From Exophiala sp. HKRS030 (Eukaryota > Ascomycota > Eurotiomycetes > Chaetothyriales > Herpotrichiellaceae): DNA of 64,000 nt. The notes beneath the pieces were generated by a model. That model was not told where the DNA came from and ran no database searches. It was given only the letters and a program-made list of their open reading frames with translations. The stretch spans positions 62,001 through 126,000 of the forward strand of contig JAHWDD010000002.1 in NCBI GenBank assembly GCA_023897205.1, read 5' to 3'. Both the position numbers and the translations under genes were made by a program. Below, piece after piece: positions 45,795-55,052 of the stretch. Every line of letters starts with the position of its first letter. Position 1 is the first letter of the stretch.

Positions 45795-47190
45795 ATGCCG
45801 ACCATATTAACATCTGTGAAAGCCTTTCAACGTCTCGACTCGCGGGGCAAGCCTACTGTGCAAGTCGAGGTGGAAACCAAGGACGGAAAATTCCGTGCCC
45901 TTGTGCCGTCGGGCGCATCCAAAGGAGACTATGAAGCTATCGAGCTACGCGACGGGGGTGAAGCATACGGAGGAGCTGGAGTCCAAAAAGCCGTACAAAA
46001 CGTGCAAGAGACTATCGGACCTGCGCTTCTCGAAAAGCAGTATGATCTGGAAATGGGTTTGAAAGAGATCGACAGCTTTATGATCAAGTTGGACGGCTCC
46101 TCGGATAAGAGTCACCTGGGAGCAAATGCTATTCTCGGTGTCAGCATGGCTTGTGCCAGGGCATGTGCAGCTGCAAAGGTGAGCCAACAAAGTTCGAAGT
46201 AATTAAACAGACTGCTGACGAGTCATTGGCTAGAAATTGCCATTGTATGACTTTCTGGCCAGCGAGCTTCAATCATCACCGAAACATCACATCGTCCCGG
46301 TTCCTTTCTTCAATGTTCTCAATGGTGGCGTTCACTCAGGGAATACAATGGCATTTCAAGAATTTATGATCGCGCCGACTGGTGCTAACTCCATCACTCA
46401 AGGCATCCAATGGGCGAGCGAAGTGTATCAGACATTGAGATCAATCATCATCAAAAAGTTCGGTACAGCAGCTATTGGTATTGGCGATGAAGGGGGTTTC
46501 GCGCCGCCCATAACTCAACCTACCGAAGCATTGGATCTGATAATGTCCGCCATCAAGGGCGCAGGACATGAAGGGAAAATCAATATCGGCATTGATCCGG
46601 CCTCTTCGGAATTCTTTGGCGATGGACACTACGACTTGGGCTTCAAGTCCAACAAGCCAAGCAAACTCAGCAGTACGGAACTGGCAGATCTGTACAGGAG
46701 TCTTGTCGACAAGTATCCAATTATATTATTGGAAGACCCTTTTGCGCAAGACGATTGGGAGTCATGGAAACTTTTTCATGTAGTTTCGAAGATCGACAAT
46801 ATCGAGGTAGTTGGCGATGACCTGTTAGCGACCAACCTCATACGTATCGAGAAAGCCGCAGAAGTGGACGCTTGCGACTCCCTGCTCTTAAAGGTCAACC
46901 AGATCGGCACAGTCAGTGAATCTCTCGCAGCGACAAAACGGGCGTACGAACTTGGCTGGGCCGTCTTCGTGTCTCATCGCTCCGGGGAAACCACAGACGA
47001 CTTCATCGCAGATCTTGCAGTGGGCATCGGCTGTGGCCATTTGAAAGCCGGTGCACCCTGTCGCGGCGAGAGGGTGGCCAAGTACAACCGACTGATGGAT
47101 ATCGAAGAGGAATTGCAGGCACGAAAAGTTGGCTCTTCTTACGCTGGAGAGTCGTTTCGGTATGCCTATTCTCAGGCTAAATTCGCATGA
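45795..47190 (+). CDS. Enolase with altered active-site loops
   Basis: Exons 45795-46178 and 46234-47190 give 446 aa, close to fungal housekeeping enolase (about 438). It would interconvert 2-phosphoglycerate and phosphoenolpyruvate. Catalytic residues are all visible: Glu in GDEGG (214), metal ligands Asp 249 (GIDPASSEF), Glu 295 ([10 protein letters not shown]) and Asp 323 or 324 (VVGDD), Lys 348 ([10 protein letters not shown]), SHRSGET with His 376, and Lys 399. Two mobile loops deviate from the near-invariant forms: SGASTG is SGASKG here (Lys 43), and NGGSHAG is NGGVHSG (Val 161, Ser 163). The near-invariant GVHEALELRD after the first loop is DYEAIELRD. These loops close over substrate and over the magnesium-fluoride-phosphate complex that inhibits the enzyme. 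Position between a fluoride channel gene and a pyrophosphatase gene suggests a fluoride-tolerant paralogue rather than the main glycolytic copy. Confidence 0.93.
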
Positions 47191-47350
47191 TTTTCCCACA
47201 AACTTTGAGGTCAGCCGGGTTCAGAACTTGCTGAGGACTCAACCATCATATCTTTCATAGATTCAGGATGTTATGCATTCTTCTGGGCAGCGTTCATAGA
47301 AGCCGGCATGGGATATATGGCCAAGAAAAATTTAAGCTGATATACGCAAT

Positions 47351-48434
47351 TCACATCTTTACGAAGAACCATTTATCCAAATTCCCGTCGGCCGATCGAT
47401 GTCCATCATCTCCTGCAGGATTTGCGAAACCCGACAGTCTGTGGCTTTCCTCTCCCCTGACAAGACTTATTTCCCCTGGAGATGTCTTGCCATCAATCAG
47501 TCCTTCCCATGCTTTTTGGCATTCCTGGACTATTGACATGGCGTAACTAATGTCTTGTCAGATGCTTTTGTGCATTCTTGGGAGGCACGAGCACGGTAGA
47601 ACAAAAGGCTCTTTGATGTCTTAACAGGAAGAAACTCACTTTCGATCCCTAAACTCTCCATTCAAGGCGATCTTATTGGGCTTCTTGCCATCGGGAATCT
47701 TGTATAACTTGAACCAGTCTCGAGTCGCCTCCAGGAGACCCGGAAAATTTTGTTGTATATCTGCGATGCCGTTTACCTTGCTGGCGCAAGGATCGTTGAT
47801 ATCGATAACGATGACCTTCCAGTCTGTCGCACCTTCGTCCAGAAGAGCCATTACACCAAGAACCTTTACACGCTTAATCTGGCCGGTATAGGCAATTTCC
47901 TCGCCGATTTCAAGGGCATCAAGAGGATCGTTATCGCCAGGGTGGTTGGTGTCTGGATGTATGTGGGAGGGATCTTCCCAGGTCTGGACGTGTCAATGGC
48001 TCGAGGTCCTTAGACGCTGCACTGGAGGATCCAGTACTTACTCCTGGAAGAGCACCATAGTTCCAGATGTAGCCTTTGTAAGGAAACACATTTCGTACAA
48101 AGCGGGCTCTGCCCTCCCTGATGTCCTGCTTTATCGGGTTGAATGCCTCATTCCGGGAAATCTGTCCGCATTACTTTCAGTGGCTCATCCACATATCTAT
48201 GTTCTTTGCTTGGGCCAGCGGTTTCTCTCTAATACATACCTCGAACTTCGCGTTGGACCACCGAGGTATTTCTACCACCATGTTCAAGCTCTGCTTGTCA
48301 CCATCAACGTACAACGGGACGTCGTGCCAAATCGAAACGGGCGATCCATTACTCGAGAAATATAACCGATGCTCCAAAGAGTCTGGAGCGCCCACCGGGC
48401 TGAGAGTATAACCATCCGATTGTAGCTTACGCAT
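47351..48434 (-). CDS. Soluble inorganic pyrophosphatase, family I
   Basis: Exons 48434-48240, 48161-48042, 47983-47640 and 47546-47351 give 284 aa, normal for the eukaryotic family. It hydrolyses PPi to two phosphates in the cytosol with Mg2+. Motifs: [48 protein letters not shown] (121-133) with the metal-binding aspartates, [22 protein letters not shown], and [10 protein letters not shown]. The C-terminal 45 residues after GEISLVRG are extra and polar. Fluoride is a classic inhibitor of this family. The gene converges with enolase across only 160 bp and shares a 396-bp divergent promoter with the small motif-bearing protein. This is probably not the only pyrophosphatase of the genome, but that cannot be checked here. 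Confidence 0.93.
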
Positions 48435-48830
48435 ATCGATTGATACAGTACAAAGTTAGCAGCCAGAAGCTGGGCGAGAGAGTACGCCAAAAGTTCTTTT
48501 TCGAACGATCTTGTGCCATACCTAGGTAGTGGACGGTGGCGTCGCAGAAAGTTACAAGTCAGGGAGTTCATCTGCCGGGTTTGTCCACCCGGACCGCGCG
48601 GAAATGTAAGTTAGTCTCATTGCACTCACCATATGAGAAGGTTCCCGGAATGGTCAGGTGAGGAGGTTCTCCAAAATGATCAGCTGAGGTTTCCTCATCG
48701 GAGGCGAGCAAAGTCGAGACACCGGTAATGGTTATAGTCTAGGCAAGATATCTTCCGTTCGAGAATTATTCCCACCTTTCAGTTGTTGGCAAGGACTTCG
48801 AAACAAGGAAATGACGCAAGAAGGAGAATC
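48435..48830. promoter_or_regulatory. Divergent promoter, pyrophosphatase and small motif protein
   Basis: 396 bp between opposite starts. It contains an imperfect tandem repeat at 48639-48689 (25 and 26 bp; shared text AGGTTC, AATG, TCAG, TGAGG). Such a repeat in a bidirectional promoter could bind a common regulator. Confidence 0.5.
48639..48689. repeat. Imperfect 25/26-bp tandem repeat in a bidirectional promoter
   Basis: Unit 1 (48639-48663) and unit 2 (48664-48689) align with one gap and four mismatches. Both start with AGGTTC and end with TGAGG. No third copy is evident nearby. Confidence 0.6.
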
Positions 48831-49193
48831 ATGTGGAAGAAACTCCGTGCTTTTTTCAAACTGGACCGATCTTCTCAGCCATCGAAACATCGGCGCCAGT
48901 CCGACACTTTTGGAGGGTTAAGTGAACTCGCAATGCCTCCGCCTATTGAGAATCGCGAAGATTCTGAAGTCTATCGCCACCACACTCTGGAGGAAAATTT
49001 TGAACGAAGTTCACGGGGTGAAGACATTGATGCTGAGGATGGAGAAGAAGATATTCTTGTTCGCCATCACACCCTCGAAGAGAATCTCGCGCTCGCGAAA
49101 GAGCTTACTCGGGAAATGAACCGGCAGTCACAAGAACTTCGCCGCCTCTCCTCTGAACACCACCGTGCCTCAAGCTCTGGGGCATTGACTTGA
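48831..49193 (+). CDS. Small acidic protein with duplicated HHTLEEN motif, related in part to the FEX tail
   Basis: One exon, 120 aa; the first ATG in frame is 48831 (MWKKLRAFFKLDR). No known domain is recognised. The N-terminus is a short amphipathic basic helix, which could contact membrane. Residues 30-44, LSELAMPPPIENRED, match the FEX tail (LSELTIPQPVEQPED) at 9 of 15 positions, and in both proteins a TLE-containing segment follows. Residues 49-56 and 78-85 are a near-perfect internal repeat, RHHTLEEN, separated by an acidic run. The C-terminus is a predicted charged helix (AKELTREMNRQSQELRRL). It is divergent from the pyrophosphatase gene. A docking or regulatory partner of the fluoride channel is a reasonable guess but untested. 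Confidence 0.65.
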   Translation: MWKKLRAFFKLDRSSQPSKHRRQSDTFGGLSELAMPPPIENREDSEVYRHHTLEENFERSSRGEDIDAEDGEEDILVRHHTLEENLALAKELTREMNRQSQELRRLSSEHHRASSSGALT

Positions 49194-49830
49194 AATGGGT
49201 CGAGCATGCAAAGACTATGGCGTGAATGGGTAGGAACAACACATACACCACGCGTTTGTTTTCCGAATCTATGGTATGAAGTAGCAAGTGAGAGAATGCT
49301 CTGGCAGTGCAGGATAAACATACTCCTAGGACTTCTTCCACAACCTCGCTGGATATCGGTACTTGATTGTTAGAAATGATTATTTCAAATCCTTCAGGAT
49401 GAGATGTAGATAAGCTTGCATCCCCAGTTTAGCTAAATCAAAGCATCATCTTCCATATCTAGCGAGCGTCGTGTGCGTGGTTGAGATTTAGACTAGCTCA
49501 CCTTGTTGTCAACGGGGTATGCGAAGCGTCTACGGCTTACGGACGCAGTGTTTGACGACTGCAGCCCACGGCAATCAATCAGGAGCGACTCGGTCAAGAG
49601 CTACCGGAATTCTTCGGTAATATTCACTTTCTAGGTTTCGTATACTTTGCATGAGTTTGATTTTGAAGAAGGCTAGAGCATTTGGTAGAACTTCTTAATA
49701 TTTGGTGAACCCTATCTCTCAAAGGCCTCCTCAAGAAAGAACTCGATGCCTCATAGTTCGAATTTCCCAATGATAACACTATCAGCAGTCGAATCATTCC
49801 AGTCAAGCCTTGTGGCTTCCAATGGAACTT
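49194..49830. other. Convergent 3' gap
   Basis: 637 bp between the small motif protein and the HPP gene. No gene is supported; frames are short and AT-rich. Confidence 0.4.
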
Positions 49831-50923
49831 CTAGTCCAACCAATACCGCTCTCGACTAGAACTCAGCCGACGGTTCGAAAATTCTCCCGGACTTGCATCT
49901 ATCGCGCTTTCTAAAGACGCTGGCTCTACCTCAATGCTTGCACGACTCATCCTTCTCGAAGAAGGACGTTGCATCACTTCTCCATGCTTGTCACCATCCT
50001 GAGATAGCCTTCCACTAGCAGCAGTACTTTCTCGCTCGAGATCACCCTCCTCCATCTCTTCACGTTCGATCTCTCCTTCTTCCGCCTTTTCCAGCTCTGA
50101 ATCCTCTTCAGCACAAACGAATGTTGCACCAGGGGCCCACCAATGAAGCGGATACCGACGACGTCCGACATTATTGATGATTAGAGCCCATCCAAGCATA
50201 ATCAGGGATGAAGCTAGAATAGTGGGTAGGTATCGCCAGGATAGCGTTACCACGTCCGATTGAACCGCCGCATTGAGACCCGTAGCACCAGCGCTGTGCA
50301 ATAGTTAATCTGTGTCCTTCGGGACTTCTTCGCGAGACCACTTACGGAGGATGAGCCGTGCCCGTGATCAGCATGGCGAGGAGTGAGGTTGCCATGGAGA
50401 GTCCTCCGTTGATAAAAGTCGAAGGGTGAAAATGCGTGTTCTCCAGGTATCCTTGATAACTTGCGTTCAAGACCCACAGCCTGGTAATAGCGGTTCCTAC
50501 AAGGGCCGAAATGAAGTGGCCCAAGACAAAATTCCGTGGTTGCGCTACTGGGGACTCAATGACTCCAAAAAGGAGAACGGCGGACGCACCAAAGGACGTG
50601 ATAATAGTAGGAGTGTGATAGATGTCGCGAAAAGCGGTGCTGGTCGACATGATTGCTTCGACGAGAAGGATACCGCCGAACGCGCCAATCCAACCAAAAC
50701 CCCAGACCTCAAACCGAAGTGGGATTTTCTGCAGCCACGTAAACGGCGGAAATGGCAAAGGCTCATATGGGGACTCAACGTCCGGCGGTCGATAACCTGT
50801 GAACCGGGAAACAATGAGCGGCAGATCAGCTCGGTAGTCCCTTCGCAATTTGAGGGAATGAAGGGTACTCCGTGCTGTCTTTTGGATAGGTCGTCTCTCC
50901 CCTTTTCGCCTTGTCTGCTGCAT
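49831..50923 (-). CDS. HPP-family integral membrane protein
   Basis: Exons 50923-50346 and 50293-49831 give 346 aa; the splice joins ITGTAHPP to AGATGLNAA and rebuilds the family's signature. Four to five hydrophobic segments are visible: VWGFGWIGAFGGILLVEAIM, SFGASAVLLFGVI preceded by TPTIIT, LGHFISALVGTAITRLW, a segment ending GGLSMATSLLAMLITG, and YLPTILASSLIMLGWALII. SPVAQPRNFVLGH is the other conserved family block. The last ~110 residues form a cytosolic tail, first Glu-rich then Ser/Arg-rich, a likely phosphorylation region. HPP proteins are poorly characterised; a plant member has been linked to nitrite transport. Its position at the edge of the fluoride-related genes may be meaningful or accidental. 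Confidence 0.85.
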
Positions 50924-52734
50924 CTTGATGCTTATATCTTGCACTGACTTGAGATGACTTTTATGGTCTTAGTAGCTTCTCTGCTGTCAAATTCTCTTGT
51001 CTCTGGAGAAGAGTGAGACGAATATATACACGCGACTGCGTGATGTAATACATGCCTCTGGTGATCCAGACTGATCATCAAAAGGCTCCTTTGATTTCAA
51101 TCAAAAGATTCACAGTTAGACGTCATCTTCGGGACAATACTAACAGTGGTGCAGCATTCAGTGAAAAGCCTTGTTGCCAGGCGACATAATAGTTTATCTC
51201 GGATCAACCGGGCAGAGCGGTTCAGTATGTCTGAAATTTACTGATACCTATATTTCTGACATGAGCTTCTGGTGATAATGTAGATTTGTGAAAGACTGAG
51301 TAACAAATATGGCGATCTCACATGATATTGAGTTTTGATCAAATCTTGTGGAGCACTACTAGCATGATATTGTGACATGCATTCTGGGTTTCCCATCCTC
51401 AGGCTAGGGATTTTGCAATTTCCCACAAAAGTTGGCTACAATGAGTGACGTCCGCAGTACTTGCGATTGTCTTGCCCGTAGCAGCACAGCCGCCAGAGCC
51501 GCCTGCCGCTGTCTTCTGCTGCCCAGCGCTCTGTTCAATGGTAGCCTAGCAGCACTGCTCATAATGTAAAGCCGAGTTTCCCCTGTTGTCTTCCGTTCAC
51601 TATCATTACGAGTCAAGATCGCCCCGATATCAGTGAAAGATGCTTGATAGAATCCTCCACCGTGGAAGCGTGGAATATAGGGTAAGCAGCTCGTTTCAGA
51701 CTCACCACAGTAGCAGAGGAAGTCGAACATTTCAAGAACAAGAAGCTAATTTCATCTCAGATACATGGACCGGCAGAGGAGGTTGCACAAATCGTCGAAT
51801 CATATACAGCGCCTCAGAATATCACAATAGATCGTAGCAATTAAAGCCAAGCTTCAGTTGTAGATCAGGGACAGAACTCGTCGAATGCGCATCAGCCGGA
51901 GCTAAACACATTGCCCCAAAACCGTCAGACGCAGGACGCAGGCGTGAAAAAGTCGGCGCATCGAAAGTCTTTGCCACCCTAAAAGCATCCTCGGTAAACC
52001 CTCATTGAGCGACGGTGCATATCAGCTTGAACGCAGACTCGAAGGAGCAGTGAGGCTAAGCACTGAGCCCCAGTCCATCTTCGAAACCTAATTTATGGAA
52101 GCTTATTCCGCCATTCGGATAGGCGAAGAGCGAGTACGAGGTATCTCCGCCTGGTGGAATCACCCAACGACCTCAGTAGCTAGAAAGTTAATGAAGACGA
52201 TATCATGGCATCCATAGTGCTGTAAGAGTGCTGTTCAGGCAGTCAACCCAGTTATTGAGCACGTGCTTGCATTTCTGAGCCAACGAATAGTGGGAAGTCA
52301 TTGTACCAATTTTCATCACATGAACAGTCGTGTTAATACTCTTGTGCACATCACGCACTGTGTAACGTGAGCATTGCATGCTTCGTGTTCTCCAATTTGG
52401 GCACAGTCCGAGAGAAAAGTCAGGCTTCCGTTCCGTATGGGCCGGGCGGAACAGGTTAGGCCCACAGGGCGTTGCTCTTCACAAATGGGGGAAAGCGGGA
52501 AATAGGGCCAGTGTGGACCATGGCCGGTAACCACTGTGTCTTTCGCCAGGAAAGGGTGTCTCCGAACAGCCTAGGTCCGATTATTGCTTCACGTAGATTG
52601 ACACACATAAGTCGCGCGACGATATATGAACAGCTATTACTAGGTGTAGGAAACTCTTTGATAATCTGCTTAGGGCAGTGCAAACATATCGAAAAACACT
52701 GGACTAATATTTCTTGCCTTGTTGTAACTTTCCC
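50924..52734. other. Gene-poor stretch, possible relic sequence
   Basis: 1.8 kb without an intact gene. Between about 51.74 and 52.22 kb one frame gives protein-like text broken by many stops (for example AEEVAQIVESYTAPQNI, then a Gln-rich piece, then IRIGEERVRGISAWWNHP in another frame). This could be a decayed gene. No family can be named. The right end is the promoter of the arrestin-like gene. Confidence 0.3.
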
Positions 52735-54132
52735 ATGGCTCTTTCCATCAAACTTTCTTATGATGAAGAGAAGCCATTGACACCTGGATCCATGGTGCTG
52801 GGCGTGGTCAAGTTCACTACTTCCGAAGACCGAGCCATCGAATCCCTAGATATCGACTTCAAAGGCCGAACTAAAGTCTTTCTCAATCAGAACTATGGCG
52901 ACATGGTTGTCTCCAGAACAGACTTTACATCGGAGAGCTACCTCTTCAGCCGGCATACGAATCTATACAGTGGTGAGAGAATCGAATATAAAGGGACATA
53001 CTCTTGGCCCTTTGCTTTTCGGATTCCACTATTTGCGGCACCTCGAGCTGTGCCACCAGGGTCGAAAGACTCGTTCTATCCAATACGCCCATGGAAAGGT
53101 GATGCTGCACTGGTTGCCCACCCTCTGCCTCCTAGTATGAAGCAAAGCGGCAAGTTTATTTGCTCTATACAATATTCCCTCGACGCGACACTCGTGTACC
53201 AAGCTCCAGCTGCCAATCACATCAAAAGGAAGGGGGCCAAACTGGAAGCATCTCGGTCGATATCTGTTCAGAGCCTGGATATGACTTGCTGCACACAGCC
53301 TGCGGACGACTGGCCGTACATTGTTCATCGTCACACGATGTGCTGCGCCCTGGGACGTTCTTCTCCTCGGCCCATTTGCCGCCTGATCCCGATTCTTCCC
53401 AAGATAAGTGCACATTCGGCACCGGAAGTGAAGCTTTTCTTTTCTGTATGGTTGCCAAAGAAAGTGGAAATCAAAGAACAGCAAGCGTTCTTCGTCCCCA
53501 TTTCCTGCACGATGGACAGCTCTGCAGCAGGTCAGGAGCTATCACCATTGACAGACGAACAATGTCCGAACGCTGTGGTGTGCTCTTTCAAGCTCGCACT
53601 AGTGCAGCATACACATGTCCGAGCGGGGTCCCATACCAGCTCATCTTCCCAACGCGTTTTCATTCGAAGAGGATCAGTTACAGTACCCGTCTCCCACAAG
53701 AGGTCATCTGCAACCCAAACAACAACTAGCACCCCAACCTCATCGGTCAACCTCTGCGACGCCACCGATATGTCCCTCCCTCCCGATCTACTGAATGCAG
53801 ATTTTTCAACCTACAATATTGCTCGCCTTCACAGCCTCGAGATTTCCTTTCGTATGAAATACGGAAAGAAGAAGCATAAGTTCACATTACGCGACATTCC
53901 TCTCCGGGTCGTACCTCAGTCTGAACGAGAGCTTGATAGACGATTGAACGAAGGTATAGAGGAAGATGACGAGTACGGGTGCTACCTGATCGGGATTCGG
54001 TGGCAAGATTATCGCGCAAATACAAGTTGTACTTTAGATCATACAAGAGAACTTCTACAAGCTATCATTGCAGAACCCGGTGGCGATGGCGATTGTGTTT
54101 TGGAAATCCCACCGCCTGCTTACACTGCTTAA
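52735..54132 (+). CDS. Arrestin-like protein (alpha-arrestin, arrestin N-terminal domain)
   Basis: One exon, 465 aa, ATG at 52735 giving MALSIKLSYDEEKPLTPGSMVLGVVKF, the usual beginning of the arrestin N-terminal sandwich. Further typical text is SLDIDFKGRTKVF, LYSGERIEYKGTYSWPFAFRIP with an aromatic-rich strand, and PPSMKQSGKFICSIQYSLDATL. The second half keeps beta-rich arrestin C-domain character (FKLALVQHTHVRAG, LEISFRMKYGKKKHKF). The protein ends with LEIPPPAYTA, containing a PPAY motif that can recruit Rsp5-type ubiquitin ligases. Such adaptors drive ubiquitination and endocytosis of plasma-membrane transporters. The nearby acetate-type permease and amino-acid permease are possible clients, by inference only. 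Confidence 0.85.
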   Translation: MALSIKLSYDEEKPLTPGSMVLGVVKFTTSEDRAIESLDIDFKGRTKVFLNQNYGDMVVSRTDFTSESYLFSRHTNLYSGERIEYKGTYSWPFAFRIPLFAAPRAVPPGSKDSFYPIRPWKGDAALVAHPLPPSMKQSGKFICSIQYSLDATLVYQAPAANHIKRKGAKLEASRSISVQSLDMTCCTQPADDWPYIVHRHTMCCALGRSSPRPICRLIPILPKISAHSAPEVKLFFSVWLPKKVEIKEQQAFFVPISCTMDSSAAGQELSPLTDEQCPNAVVCSFKLALVQHTHVRAGSHTSSSSQRVFIRRGSVTVPVSHKRSSATQTTTSTPTSSVNLCDATDMSLPPDLLNADFSTYNIARLHSLEISFRMKYGKKKHKFTLRDIPLRVVPQSERELDRRLNEGIEEDDEYGCYLIGIRWQDYRANTSCTLDHTRELLQAIIAEPGGDGDCVLEIPPPAYTA

Positions 54133-55052
54133 CAGATGTCTGTGTCTCAATGGAACAGCTGCCCCCCCCCCCCCCTTTCTACCGAAGATGGTTCGTAGTC
54201 TTGGCGGCTCCGTGAACGGACCTGATCCTAACATCACCGACTGCAATGTTACTCAGTACCTTGGTTGTGGGCGCCTTCAAAATATCCGGCAGTTGACTCA
54301 TTGGCCATGGCGTAGCTACTCATCTTCACGTTTATCCCGATCTATTCGTCGTCTGGATCACAATCGGTCATGAAAGTACGGTAAGTTCTAGAATGGGAAG
54401 AAGTATGACGCGGCCGTAGTTTGTACGTAGGAGTCTCGAAACTCACCTCCATCTCCTCGTATTCTGCCTCATCTTTTGTTCTGTCAGAAGAATAACTTCA
54501 GCCAATGTGGAACTGTCTTTCAACAGTAGAGTTCCCAAGATTTTCGGGGTCTTGACTAGATACGGCTCAGGCTGTCAATGATCTGTATTTCCAGAGATGG
54601 GTGTCACGGTTGGGACGGGAAAAGCTCGAACAAATCCCGGAGTCGGTGCCGCTAGTCTCGAGAAAAGCGCAGCTCGGTGATCAAGGCTCCTCAAGAAATG
54701 TCTGGTGATGTCGAACTTGGGGGGATCATGACGGTAACCTACCTTTACTGAATATGGGGATAGATTCTGGGATATTTGTCTTTCTCCACTGATTGTAGAT
54801 CCAGAGATAGCTGGTTGATCATTTACCAAAGACGTCAAGGAGGACCGAGAACAAGCAAACCACTCCTTTTCAGCTAGTGAGGTGGAGGGGTTGAGTCAAC
54901 CCGGGAGCTTATATAGATGCCTCTAGAGTACGTGTAGCATTGCATTGACCTTGTACCTCTCCATCATCTTCGCAGCTCGTAGCTCGCAGCCCGCAGCCTC
55001 GCTTTACTCTTCTGGGGACGTGACAACATTTCAAAAGAATTACTCGAACAAC
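54133..55052. promoter_or_regulatory. Gap with poly-C tract and permease promoter
   Basis: 920 bp. A run of 14 C follows the arrestin gene at 54162-54175. The right end is the promoter of the acetate-permease family gene, with TATATAG near 54912. No gene is visible. Confidence 0.45.

Noticed and set aside
39771..48434. A bacterial-type fluoride riboswitch or bacterial origin of the cluster
   Set aside because: The genes carry fungal introns, the channel is the fused eukaryotic two-domain form, and I saw no riboswitch-like fold; a protein regulator fits better.
54162..54175. Run of 14 C after the arrestin gene
   Set aside because: A simple homopolymer with no evident function; kept only as a note because its length may vary between strains.
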